Shown here: piece by piece, positions 1 to 7,299 of the stretch
Position numbering within the stretch: position 1 is the first letter of the stretch
Layout of the letters: each line of letters begins with the position of its first letter
Source: Dethiosulfatibacter aminovorans DSM 17477
Lineage (GTDB): Bacteria; Bacillota; Clostridia; Tissierellales; Dethiosulfatibacteraceae
Reading direction: 5' to 3'
DNA length: 64,000 nucleotides
Assembly (NCBI RefSeq): GCF_900142005.1
Contig: NZ_FQZL01000015.1
Coordinates: 1 to 64,000 of the forward strand
Notes under the pieces: generated by a model
What the model was told of the DNA's origin: nothing
Seen by the model: only the letters and a program-made list of their open reading frames with translations
The model's database searches: none
Position numbers and translations under genes: made by a program

Positions 1-315
1 TTGAGTCAATTCATGAAATCTATAGTATATAGACGGTTCAACTGTATACGGTTGATTGAGTGAATTGTAACGAAACTCATTGTGGATTAAAACATTCATA
101 TATATAATAATTTAAATAAAAATACCGGTGCGGTTGTTCCCTTGTAGTTTATAAGGAGTTTTTTAACGGAAAAGGGCCTTTTGAGCCCTTCTCCGTGTGG
201 TTAGTTCCGACAGTACCAGCTGCGGATTACGCAACTGGCACTGTCTCCATGCATAGGAGGTAACTGTTCTGCACCACGCATGGATTTGTAACTTGTTTCA
301 GCATTTATGAATTGA
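1..315. other. Intergenic region with three tandem hairpins
   Basis: No gene is seen. On either strand the stretch forms three consecutive stem-loops just downstream of porB: 167-177 with 185-195, 209-224 with 230-245 (about 16 pairs with one mismatch), and 246-252 with 278-284. None is followed by a clear U-run on the porB (minus) strand, so they are not textbook intrinsic terminators. They may stabilise the por mRNA 3' end or be a small structured RNA. The first 120 bases are AT-rich and show nothing I recognise. Confidence 0.5.
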
Positions 316-1272
316 TTAGACTGTTTCCTTGATGTTTGATTTTTCTCCACATCTTACTAGAAGCTGTTCCCATCTCTTGTCTATGTCCGCCTGGATATTT
401 GCTATAAGGTGCTCGTTGCCTTTTTTGAAGAGGTGCTTGAATCTACCCTGCGGCTTGAGGAACTCTTCGATCGGAAGCTTGTTCTTAGGCATGTAGTTAA
501 GCTTCCATTCTCCGTTTACAACTTCGAACAGTGGCCAGAAGCATGTTTCAACTGCAAGCTCGCACATCTTCATAAGGTCTTCTGCAGGATATCTCCATCC
601 CCTTGGACATGGAGCAAGTACGTTCATGAATGCAGCCCCTTCGGTGTAGATCGCCTTCTCGGACTTTTCGTGCATGTCCTTGAAGTTCTTGATGAAAGTG
701 GTCTGTGCAACATATGGTATGTTGTGGTTTGCTATTATGGCTGCAAGGTCTTTTCTTCCCTGAGGCTTTCCGTCTGAAACCGTACCAGCAGGTGTAGTGG
801 TGGTGTCTGCGTATTGCGGAGTTGCAGAGGATCTCTGGATACCTGTGTTCATGTAGGCTCCGTTGTCGTAGCATACGTAAACCATGTCATGTCCCCTTTC
901 CATGGCTCCTGAAAGGGACTGGAATCCTATGTCGGCAGTACCGCCGTCACCGCCGAATGCGATGAACTTGTAGTCGTCCTTGATTTTACCTTTTCTTAGC
1001 AGCGCCTTGTGTGCCGCTTCGACGCCGCTGACAGTCGCTCCTGCATTCTCGAATGCGTTGTGTATGAATGAATCCTTCCATGCAGTGTACGGGTACATGA
1101 ATGTAGAAACCTCAAGACAACCTGTAGCACATCCAATAACGGCCTTGTCTTCTTCCTTTAGAGCCCTTGTTACCGCTCTGACAGCTACAGGTGCTCCGCA
1201 TCCTGCGCACATTCTGTGGCCGCCGGCCAGTCTTTCCGGTTTTGCCAGTTCTTTCTTCAAATTGTAAGCCAT
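316..1272 (-). CDS. porB: Pyruvate:ferredoxin oxidoreductase, beta subunit
   Basis: This is the thiamine-diphosphate-binding subunit of the four-subunit pyruvate:ferredoxin oxidoreductase. The complex oxidises pyruvate with CoA to acetyl-CoA, CO2 and reduced ferredoxin in the cytoplasm. The 318-residue protein has the family layout: an N-terminal CAGCGAP cysteine motif and GCATGC for the proximal [4Fe-4S] cluster, then the TPP/Mg motif GGDGGTADIG followed by YDNGAYMNTG, and a late APCPRGW cysteine. Its ATG overlaps the porA stop by one base, which indicates translational coupling. It is the last gene of porG-porD-porA-porB. Other 2-oxoacid oxidoreductases share this fold, but the gene order and length fit the pyruvate enzyme best. 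Confidence 0.95.
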   Translation of the reverse strand: MAYNLKKELAKPERLAGGHRMCAGCGAPVAVRAVTRALKEEDKAVIGCATGCLEVSTFMYPYTAWKDSFIHNAFENAGATVSGVEAAHKALLRKGKIKDDYKFIAFGGDGGTADIGFQSLSGAMERGHDMVYVCYDNGAYMNTGIQRSSATPQYADTTTTPAGTVSDGKPQGRKDLAAIIANHNIPYVAQTTFIKNFKDMHEKSEKAIYTEGAAFMNVLAPCPRGWRYPAEDLMKMCELAVETCFWPLFEVVNGEWKLNYMPKNKLPIEEFLKPQGRFKHLFKKGNEHLIANIQADIDKRWEQLLVRCGEKSNIKETV

Positions 1273-2465
1273 TATTGTGCCTCCTGTTCTCTAACTGAAA
1301 GGTATCTGTAAGTTTCTCCAGTGTTTCCAGTCTTAATTATTTCAAATAATGAAGCATATACTTCTTCTATGTTTTCAACCTTTACATCTCTTCCGCCAAG
1401 TCCGTAGATGTAGTTAATTATCTTCGGTGCGTTTTCAGTTCCATAAAGGGCAGACTTGACCTCCGCATTAAGAGGACCACCCTGGTTGTTGAAGCTGTCC
1501 GATCTGTCCATTACGGCTATGGCCTTTACATGCTTTAGTGCTTCTGCTATCTCTTCGGCGGGGAAAGATCTGAAGAGTCTTATCTTAAGAAGACCGACCT
1601 TCTTTCCCTCTTCCCTCAATTTGTCTATTGCATCCTTTGCAGTACCTGCAGCAGAGTTGATTATTACTATTGCGGCATCTGCATCATCAAGTCTGTATTC
1701 CTCGAAAAGTCCGTACTTTCTTCCTGTCATCTTCTCGAACTGTTCTGCTATTTCAAGAGCTACTCTCTTTGCGTTTCTCATTCCTTCCACCTGGAGTCTC
1801 TTGTGCTCCATGTAGAATGCAGGAGAGTCGTAAGGTCCTACAGACAGATTTTGGTCCGAGTTAAGAAGGTAGTTTTCAGGATAGTATTCTCCAACGAAGT
1901 CCTTTACCTTGTCGTCTTCTATAAGCTCTATGTTTTCAACGGCGTGGCTTGTTATGAATCCGTCCTGACATACCATTGCAGGCAGTCTTACATCCTTGTG
2001 TTCTGCAATTCTTACTGCCTGGATGAAGTTGTCGTATGCTTCCTGATTGCTTTCGGAGTAAATCTGAATCCATCCTGCATCCCTTGAACCCATTGTGTCG
2101 GAGTGGTCAGCGTTGATGTTGATAGGTCCTGAAAGAGCTCTGTTTATTGCTGCCATTGTGATAGGAAGTCTGTTTGAAGCAGCTATGTAAAGTATTTCGT
2201 GCATAAGTGCAAGACCGCATGATGATGTAGCCGTGAATGTTCTTGCGCCCGCAGCCTGTGAACCTACACATGCAGACATTGCACTGTGCTCGCTTTCAAC
2301 AGGTACAAACTCCGTATCTACGAGACCGTCAGCCACGTATTTTGAAAAATACTGAGGTACTTCCGTAGATGGTGTGATTGGGAAAGCCGCCATTACGTCG
2401 GGATTTATTTGTCTCATAGCTGTTGCTACAGCTTCGTTTCCTGATAATCTTTCTCTAATTGCCAT
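1272..2465 (-). CDS. porA: Pyruvate:ferredoxin oxidoreductase, alpha subunit
   Basis: This is the large pyrimidine-binding/transketolase-like subunit of PorGDAB, which forms the active site with PorB. At 397 residues it has the usual size. The N-terminus (ERLSGNEAVATAMRQINPDVMAAFPITPSTEVPQ in two blocks) carries the conserved PITPST segment, followed by the ESEHSAMSACVGSQAAGAR region typical of 2-oxoacid:ferredoxin oxidoreductase alpha chains. A GGAGG site precedes the ATG. It lies 10 bases after porD and overlaps porB by one base, so the four genes form one transcription unit. Confidence 0.95.
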   Translation of the reverse strand: MAIRERLSGNEAVATAMRQINPDVMAAFPITPSTEVPQYFSKYVADGLVDTEFVPVESEHSAMSACVGSQAAGARTFTATSSCGLALMHEILYIAASNRLPITMAAINRALSGPININADHSDTMGSRDAGWIQIYSESNQEAYDNFIQAVRIAEHKDVRLPAMVCQDGFITSHAVENIELIEDDKVKDFVGEYYPENYLLNSDQNLSVGPYDSPAFYMEHKRLQVEGMRNAKRVALEIAEQFEKMTGRKYGLFEEYRLDDADAAIVIINSAAGTAKDAIDKLREEGKKVGLLKIRLFRSFPAEEIAEALKHVKAIAVMDRSDSFNNQGGPLNAEVKSALYGTENAPKIINYIYGLGGRDVKVENIEEVYASLFEIIKTGNTGETYRYLSVREQEAQ

Positions 2466-2475
2466 TTTATCCTCC

Positions 2476-2778
2476 TTATTTGCCTTCCGGTACCATAGTT
2501 ATGCAGTTAACCGGACAGACTTTAGCGCAAACGCCGCAGCCTTTACAGTGGTCATAGTCGAATTCAAGTCTTTTTCCGTCTTCAACAGGGATTGAAGTGT
2601 CAGGGCATACAGGCACGCAAAGAAGGCAGTGTATGCATTTTTCCATGTCCACGATTGGCTTGTCCGTTCTCCAGTCGCCTGTCTTGAACTCTGCTGAGTT
2701 TCCGCTGGCAAGTATGTCTCCCCCTGGAGTGATGTCCTGCCAAACAATAGTTTCATTTATATTTGTTTTCTTTTCCAT
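2476..2778 (-). CDS. porD: Pyruvate:ferredoxin oxidoreductase, delta (ferredoxin) subunit
   Basis: This 100-residue 2[4Fe-4S] ferredoxin-type subunit passes electrons from the PorA/PorB active site to external ferredoxin. Two intact cluster motifs are visible in the C-terminal half, CIHCLLCVPVCP and CKGCGVCAKVCP. The preceding WRTDKPIVDMEKC stretch is characteristic of PorD. Its start overlaps the porG stop, and a 10-base gap separates it from porA. Confidence 0.95.
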   Translation of the reverse strand: MEKKTNINETIVWQDITPGGDILASGNSAEFKTGDWRTDKPIVDMEKCIHCLLCVPVCPDTSIPVEDGKRLEFDYDHCKGCGVCAKVCPVNCITMVPEGK

Positions 2779-3350
2779 TATTTAACCTCCTGAAGAGCTG
2801 TTTTAAGAGCGTTCATGTTTCCTTCGATAACCTCAGGCTTTGAAGCGAACTTGTGCTCGAATGAATGCTGCATTTCTTCGATGAATTTTTCTTCCGGCAT
2901 TACTCCGCTCACCTTTACTATTGCTGCAAGCATCGGTGTGTTTGGGAAGTATTTTCCGAGAGCTGCCTCCGATATTTTTCTTGCATCTATTGTGAATACA
3001 TTTCCTTCATATCCGTTGAGGAGCCCTTTTACTTCTTCAGGTGACTTCTCTGTGTTTATTACTATAGCGCCTTCCTTTTTCAGCCCCTTGGTTACCTGTA
3101 TTGTTTCAAGAAGTGTCTCGTCAACAACCACTACGAACTCGGGATCATAAATGTTAGAGTGTACTCTAATCTTGTTTTCGCTTATTCTGTTGTAAGCTGT
3201 TATAGGTGCCCCCATTCTCTCTGGACCGTACTCCGGGAAACCCTGTACATATTTACCTGTGTTGAAAGCAACATCAGCCAATAGCAGGGAAGCTGTTTTA
3301 GCACCCTGGCCTCCACGACCATGCCATCTAATTTCTGTTATCTTTGACAT
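2778..3350 (-). CDS. porG: Pyruvate:ferredoxin oxidoreductase, gamma subunit
   Basis: This 190-residue gamma subunit is the first gene of the por operon. The opening ITEIRWHGRGGQGAKTAS is the hallmark glycine-rich signature of PorG/VorG domains, and the PEYGPERMGAP segment is also conserved. The gamma domain is part of the CoA-interacting region in fused enzymes. A GGAGG site lies directly upstream of the ATG. The putative sigma-54 promoter lies about 70-85 bases upstream, giving a leader of roughly 60 nt. Confidence 0.94.
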   Translation of the reverse strand: MSKITEIRWHGRGGQGAKTASLLLADVAFNTGKYVQGFPEYGPERMGAPITAYNRISENKIRVHSNIYDPEFVVVVDETLLETIQVTKGLKKEGAIVINTEKSPEEVKGLLNGYEGNVFTIDARKISEAALGKYFPNTPMLAAIVKVSGVMPEEKFIEEMQHSFEHKFASKPEVIEGNMNALKTALQEVK

Positions 3351-3419
3351 AATAACCTCCGTGATTATATTTATGTGTGATTTAAAATTACCTTCAAATC
3401 AATCTATGCAGACAATATA

Positions 3420-3436
3420 TACAAGAACCGTGCCAA
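3420..3436 (-). promoter_or_regulatory. Putative sigma-54 (-24/-12) promoter of porGDAB
   Basis: Read on the minus strand, the site is TTGGCACG-GTTC-TTGTA. It matches the sigma-54 consensus (TTGGCACG-N4-TTGCA) at every fixed position except the C of the -12 GC, which is T here. The predicted transcription start is near 3410. The adjacent divergent gene encodes a sigma-54 activator, which makes chance less likely. Confidence 0.65.
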
Positions 3437-3439
3437 TAT

Positions 3440-3536
3440 ATAAAACGTTGAAAATGCGTAATTTTCTTGAAAAATATCGTTGTAAATGTTAGAATATTGC
3501 AAAAAGTGTTGTAATAAACGTTAGAAAAAGGGGCGG
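3440..3536. promoter_or_regulatory. Candidate upstream activator sites between por and the sigma-54 activator
   Basis: The intergene upstream of the putative sigma-54 promoter holds repeated words. AAACGTTGAAAA (near 3443) and AAACGTTAGAAAA (near 3526) are direct repeats around the palindrome AACGTT. TTGTAA followed by GTTAG occurs twice (near 3480 and 3510). Position and repetition suit enhancer sites for the AAA+ activator encoded at 3541. Binding is an inference. Confidence 0.35.
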
Positions 3537-3540
3537 TTTT

Positions 3541-4935
3541 ATGCTTAAATATGAAGATCTATACAGGGACAGGCTTTTCGAAAAGATACTGGACAGGAGT
3601 AATGACGGAATCAATGTGGTTGATGAGAATGGAATACTGGTATATGTGAATCAGATATCGGCGGATTATTCAAACAACAGGGCAGCGGACATGATAGGCA
3701 CTCCCATAGCGGACTATTATCCTGATGCCGTACTCCTTAAGGTGCTGAAAAACAAACATGCTATCTTCGACAAGAAAATACATTATGTAGGTAGCAAAAA
3801 ATATGTGGTAAGCTCTTTCCCTATATATGTAGGAAGTGAATTCAAGGGTGCTTTTTCCATATTCAAGGATATACAGGAAATAGACGAGCTCAACAGGAAG
3901 GTGAAATATCTTGAACTGCACATATCCCTCAACAGGCCGGAAGACAACTTCTCTTCGGTAATAGGGAATTCGGGAAGTCTGAAGGAGGTTCTGCTGAAGG
4001 CAAGAAGGACTGTGGGATCCCTTGCGGGGCCAAGGCATTCCATAATAATAGGTGAATCGGGAACGGGCAAGACCATGATGGCCAACCTCATATACAAGTA
4101 TGCAAAGGAGGTGGGGGTCATAGACAGCGATGCACCCTTCATTGAAATAAACTGTGGACAGTTCACTAATCCGGACATAGCGGCTGTGGAAATCTTCGGC
4201 AGCGAGGAAGGGGCCTACACGGGGTCAAAGCAGAAGAAGGGATTGTTCGAACAGGCAAACGGAGGCATACTCTTCCTCGATGAAGCACACGCCCTTGAAA
4301 ATTACCAGACCATGCTCCTCACTGCTGTGGAGTCCGGAAAGATAAGGAGGATTGGCGGAGGGCGGGAGATTCCCGTCGACGTCATAATCATTGCAGCCTC
4401 AACCAAGAACCTTAAGGATGAGATGCTTCCTGAGCTTTACCAGAGGCTTGCCCAGTACGAGTTGTATATTCCTTCGTTGAAGGAAAGGAGAATAGAGGAG
4501 CGGGAGAATCTTTTCCACTATTTCGTAGACAAGTATATAAAGGCAGTGGAGGAACTCCATGGAATCAGATACAATGTGGTCTTCAGTCCCGAGGCTGAAT
4601 CTGCAATACTCAATGCCAGCTATCCTAGAAACATCAGGCAGTTCAGGGATGTCGTCAACTTCAGCATAGATGCCGCTGCGCCTTTGATATCTGATATTGG
4701 TGATGAAACGGAGATTTTAACAGAGATAGGCATAGAGCACCTTCCTTTTGAAATTGGAGAAGAGTCTTCAAATGGTTCCGTTGTGAAAAGGAAGGATATA
4801 ATAGATGAGGCTGCGGAAAAACTGATACTTGAATTCAAGGAAGCGGGATACGGACCTAGAAAGATTTCAAAAATGCTTGCCGGGGAAGGTTATGATATAG
4901 AATATTACAAGGTGGCTTATTTTTTGAAGAAATAA
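3541..4935 (+). CDS. PAS-domain sigma-54-dependent transcriptional activator (AAA+)
   Basis: This 464-residue enhancer-binding protein likely activates sigma-54 RNA polymerase. An N-terminal PAS sensor spans about residues 12-115. The AAA+ domain has Walker A GESGTGKT near residue 171, the sigma-54 contact loop GAYTGS near 224 and Walker B GGILFLDEAH near 241. The last 50 residues look like a compact resolvase-like helix-turn-helix rather than the usual Fis type. GAYTGS departs from the usual GAFTGA/GAYTGA at its final residue. Divergent placement beside the putative sigma-54 promoter of porGDAB makes por the first candidate target. The methyltransferase locus downstream is the second. Confidence 0.88.
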   Translation: MLKYEDLYRDRLFEKILDRSNDGINVVDENGILVYVNQISADYSNNRAADMIGTPIADYYPDAVLLKVLKNKHAIFDKKIHYVGSKKYVVSSFPIYVGSEFKGAFSIFKDIQEIDELNRKVKYLELHISLNRPEDNFSSVIGNSGSLKEVLLKARRTVGSLAGPRHSIIIGESGTGKTMMANLIYKYAKEVGVIDSDAPFIEINCGQFTNPDIAAVEIFGSEEGAYTGSKQKKGLFEQANGGILFLDEAHALENYQTMLLTAVESGKIRRIGGGREIPVDVIIIAASTKNLKDEMLPELYQRLAQYELYIPSLKERRIEERENLFHYFVDKYIKAVEELHGIRYNVVFSPEAESAILNASYPRNIRQFRDVVNFSIDAAAPLISDIGDETEILTEIGIEHLPFEIGEESSNGSVVKRKDIIDEAAEKLILEFKEAGYGPRKISKMLAGEGYDIEYYKVAYFLKK

Positions 4936-5020
4936 AGAGGGGTTTTGCCATATATGCAGATCGGATTAATGCAAATAACGATGTTGGGAAGCATTTGAAA
5001 AGATTGGTTAAATATTATAA

Positions 5021-5054
5021 AAGAGAACCTGCGAATTTATTGACAGGTTCTCTT
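5021..5054. terminator. Bidirectional terminator
   Basis: An 11-bp perfect stem (5021-5031 with 5044-5054, AAGAGAACCTG) is followed by a T-rich tract on the plus strand and AT-rich sequence on the other. It separates the convergent activator and racemase-like genes. Confidence 0.8.
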
Positions 5055-5074
5055 TTGGTTTCTAGTGACTGGTA

Positions 5075-5863
5075 TTAAACATGACCGTAATAATCTCTAT
5101 GGTTTACTACCGAATATGCATAGTCCAGTAGTGTTCCCCAGCTGTAAACGGGGAGGTCAACCTCTCTTTGTATAGCTCTTGCAAAAGGTTGCATTCCTGT
5201 ACATTCAAGCATTATTGCTCCAAGATCGGGATTCTTAGCCTTGAGATCCTTGCACATTTTTATCATATCCTCTTCAGACTTATCATAGTATGCTTCAGGT
5301 ATTTCTGGACGTTTTGTATGATCCCATAATGAATCGAATTGTGAACATCCATATTCATCCTGTGCTCCTGCAATTATAATATTGCTGTTTGGATCGATAC
5401 CTACGTTCTTGAGATGTTCATCCTTGAGGAACTTCCCTTGTGCTGCAACTATTGCTACTGATTTCTTTGGTCCTATAGTCTGCTGGATAATTGGAACCTG
5501 TAAAAGACTTGACATAAATACAGGTATATCAACATATCCTGCAACATCAGGCTGGAAATAGGCAAAATACCCGCATTCTGCGGCGATAGCCTTGCAGCCC
5601 ATTTTTTCAAGTCTTTTGGCTGCATCTAATATTGGCTGCAGACATTGGCTTTTGTTTTCTTCCCATACAAGTTTGAAGATGTCGATATCCTTGACTATAT
5701 CATATTGTACAGGGTAGGGAAATGCGCTGGCATTTCTTACGTCTCCTGGAAAGCCCGGATATACTTCGTCTAAAATCATTATACCCAAACCCATTCCATA
5801 ACAACTGTGATTTTTTCTTGCTTTAATATGGTTAATCCCCATATCTCTTCCTATATAGTACAT
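5075..5863 (-). CDS. Asp/Glu racemase-superfamily protein
   Basis: This 262-residue protein resembles the aspartate/glutamate/hydantoin racemase fold. The two half-sites carry one cysteine each, in AAECGYFAYF and LECTGMQPFA, matching the paired catalytic cysteines of that superfamily. The true reaction (racemase, isomerase or decarboxylase) cannot be read from sequence. A GGAGAGG site precedes the ATG, and the start overlaps the end of the methyltransferase gene by 13 bases, so the two are translationally coupled. That coupling suggests it acts on the methylated substrate, its demethylated product or a breakdown product. This is an inference. Confidence 0.72.
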   Translation of the reverse strand: MYYIGRDMGINHIKARKNHSCYGMGLGIMILDEVYPGFPGDVRNASAFPYPVQYDIVKDIDIFKLVWEENKSQCLQPILDAAKRLEKMGCKAIAAECGYFAYFQPDVAGYVDIPVFMSSLLQVPIIQQTIGPKKSVAIVAAQGKFLKDEHLKNVGIDPNSNIIIAGAQDEYGCSQFDSLWDHTKRPEIPEAYYDKSEEDMIKMCKDLKAKNPDLGAIMLECTGMQPFARAIQREVDLPVYSWGTLLDYAYSVVNHRDYYGHV

Positions 5864-7269
5864 TTTTCCTCTCCTTTTATATTTAGATATTCAGAAATCA
5901 ATTCTTTCTGTCTTTCTGTCATTTCAGGCTCCGAGTACCCTTCAAGTCTGCTGTCCATTTCGGCCAAGGCATTATCCAGAACTGTTTTGCTTCCATTCTT
6001 TTCCCATACTTCGAAGGAAGCTCTCTCGAACAGTTTAGGAGCAAAATGCTCGTTTCTGAAATGCATAGCAGTATGCATTTGTTCCAGATACTGTCCTCCG
6101 TGGTCTACTGTCTTTATAGTATCAAGACCCAGGGTATCATCGTTTATCTCGAATCCATTTACAAATCGTTTTGTCATTTCTATTGATTGCTCATCAATTA
6201 TGAATTTTTCATAACTAATAATATTGAACGAATCCAGTATTCCGCAGGCATGAATTACATAATCTATTCCTGATACTATTGCAGGAAGCAGGGTGAACAT
6301 GGTTTCTATACCTGCCTGCATGTCGGGTAGCTTTGAATCGCTTAAGGCTCCGCCACCTCTGCATGGGATTCCATAAAATTTTGTAATTGCTCTTGAGAAC
6401 ATCGCTATAAGTCCTGCCTCTGGAGTTCCTATTGCTGGAGTTACATATCTCAAGTCCGTAGATGCTGCTACATTGCCGAATACAACTGGAACTCCCGGAT
6501 TTATTAGTTGTGCAAGTACTATTCCAGCCAAAAGCTCGCTTGTTGCAACTGCCATTGTACCTGCCAAAGTAACTGGTGAAGTGGCTCCCGGAAGTGCGCC
6601 GCATCCGAAGATTATGGGTTGGTTCTCTTCGGCGTAAGCGAAGATTCCTCCTATCATTGCTTCATCATATGATAGCGGAGACAGGGCGCTGCAAAGTCCA
6701 ATCACGACGTGTTTATCGTGTTTATCATAGAAATCTTTAATGAGTTTGATGCATTTTTTTGACATGTCATATCCTGCTGTTATACCCATCGTAGGTTTTG
6801 TTCCGTACTTAAGGCATACAGCTTGTTGGTACATTTGTAATCGGTCTACATCTATATCTTGTGGAGTCACTACATATGGATTAAGCATGTTGATTGTCTT
6901 GCTGCTCTGAACAAGTTTGGTAAACCTTACCATATCATTACATGTTGCAGACTTGGTTTCAGTACCTTTCTTTACGAATACGGGTCCGTAAGCGGGACAA
7001 AAAACAGGATCTCCTCCACCCACGGTTACATTATATTTGCTGTCTCTTCCTTCTAACTCAAATTTATCCGGTACCGTTGCTAAAGCTTTATTGAGAAGTT
7101 CTTTGTCAATATACACGATTTCGTCTTCGACTTTCGCTCCGTTTTCTCGGAAGACTTTCAGCGCTTTTTCATCATAGAATCTAACACCTTTTTCAGACAG
7201 TATATTTACTACTGCTTCATGTATTTTTTGAATATCTTCATTTGTAACAAAATTACCTTTTGCTTGCAT
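5851..7269 (-). CDS. MttB-family corrinoid methyltransferase (non-pyrrolysine)
   Basis: This 472-residue protein belongs to the trimethylamine methyltransferase (MttB) superfamily, which transfers a methyl group from a quaternary or tertiary amine to a cognate corrinoid protein. Family landmarks are GTPEAGLIAMFSRAITKFYG, the RGGGALSDSKLPDMQAG segment and the late DHGGQYLEQMHT region. There is no in-frame amber codon inside the gene, so it belongs with MtgB-like enzymes that lack pyrrolysine (known substrates of relatives include glycine betaine, proline betaine and carnitine). The stop codon is itself TAG and overlaps the next gene. Upstream is a BCCT transporter on the same strand, and a matching corrinoid protein lies at 13971. 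The exact substrate is unknown. Confidence 0.9.
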   Translation of the reverse strand: MQAKGNFVTNEDIQKIHEAVVNILSEKGVRFYDEKALKVFRENGAKVEDEIVYIDKELLNKALATVPDKFELEGRDSKYNVTVGGGDPVFCPAYGPVFVKKGTETKSATCNDMVRFTKLVQSSKTINMLNPYVVTPQDIDVDRLQMYQQAVCLKYGTKPTMGITAGYDMSKKCIKLIKDFYDKHDKHVVIGLCSALSPLSYDEAMIGGIFAYAEENQPIIFGCGALPGATSPVTLAGTMAVATSELLAGIVLAQLINPGVPVVFGNVAASTDLRYVTPAIGTPEAGLIAMFSRAITKFYGIPCRGGGALSDSKLPDMQAGIETMFTLLPAIVSGIDYVIHACGILDSFNIISYEKFIIDEQSIEMTKRFVNGFEINDDTLGLDTIKTVDHGGQYLEQMHTAMHFRNEHFAPKLFERASFEVWEKNGSKTVLDNALAEMDSRLEGYSEPEMTERQKELISEYLNIKGEEKCTI

Positions 7270-7299
7270 TGTTAATCTCCTTCGGTTTTTCTTATAGAT

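Noticed and set aside
167..245. Intrinsic terminator for porB
   Set aside because: Hairpins lack a U-run in the direction of porB transcription.
409..1267. Plus-strand open frames opposite porB (for example at 409-777 and 980-1267)
   Set aside because: They lie antisense to conserved genes, have no ribosome sites and no recognisable product.
5851..7269. A pyrrolysine-containing MttB
   Set aside because: No in-frame TAG occurs inside the gene. The only TAG is the terminal stop, and reading through it would add just 24 codons overlapping the next gene, with no sign of family homology.
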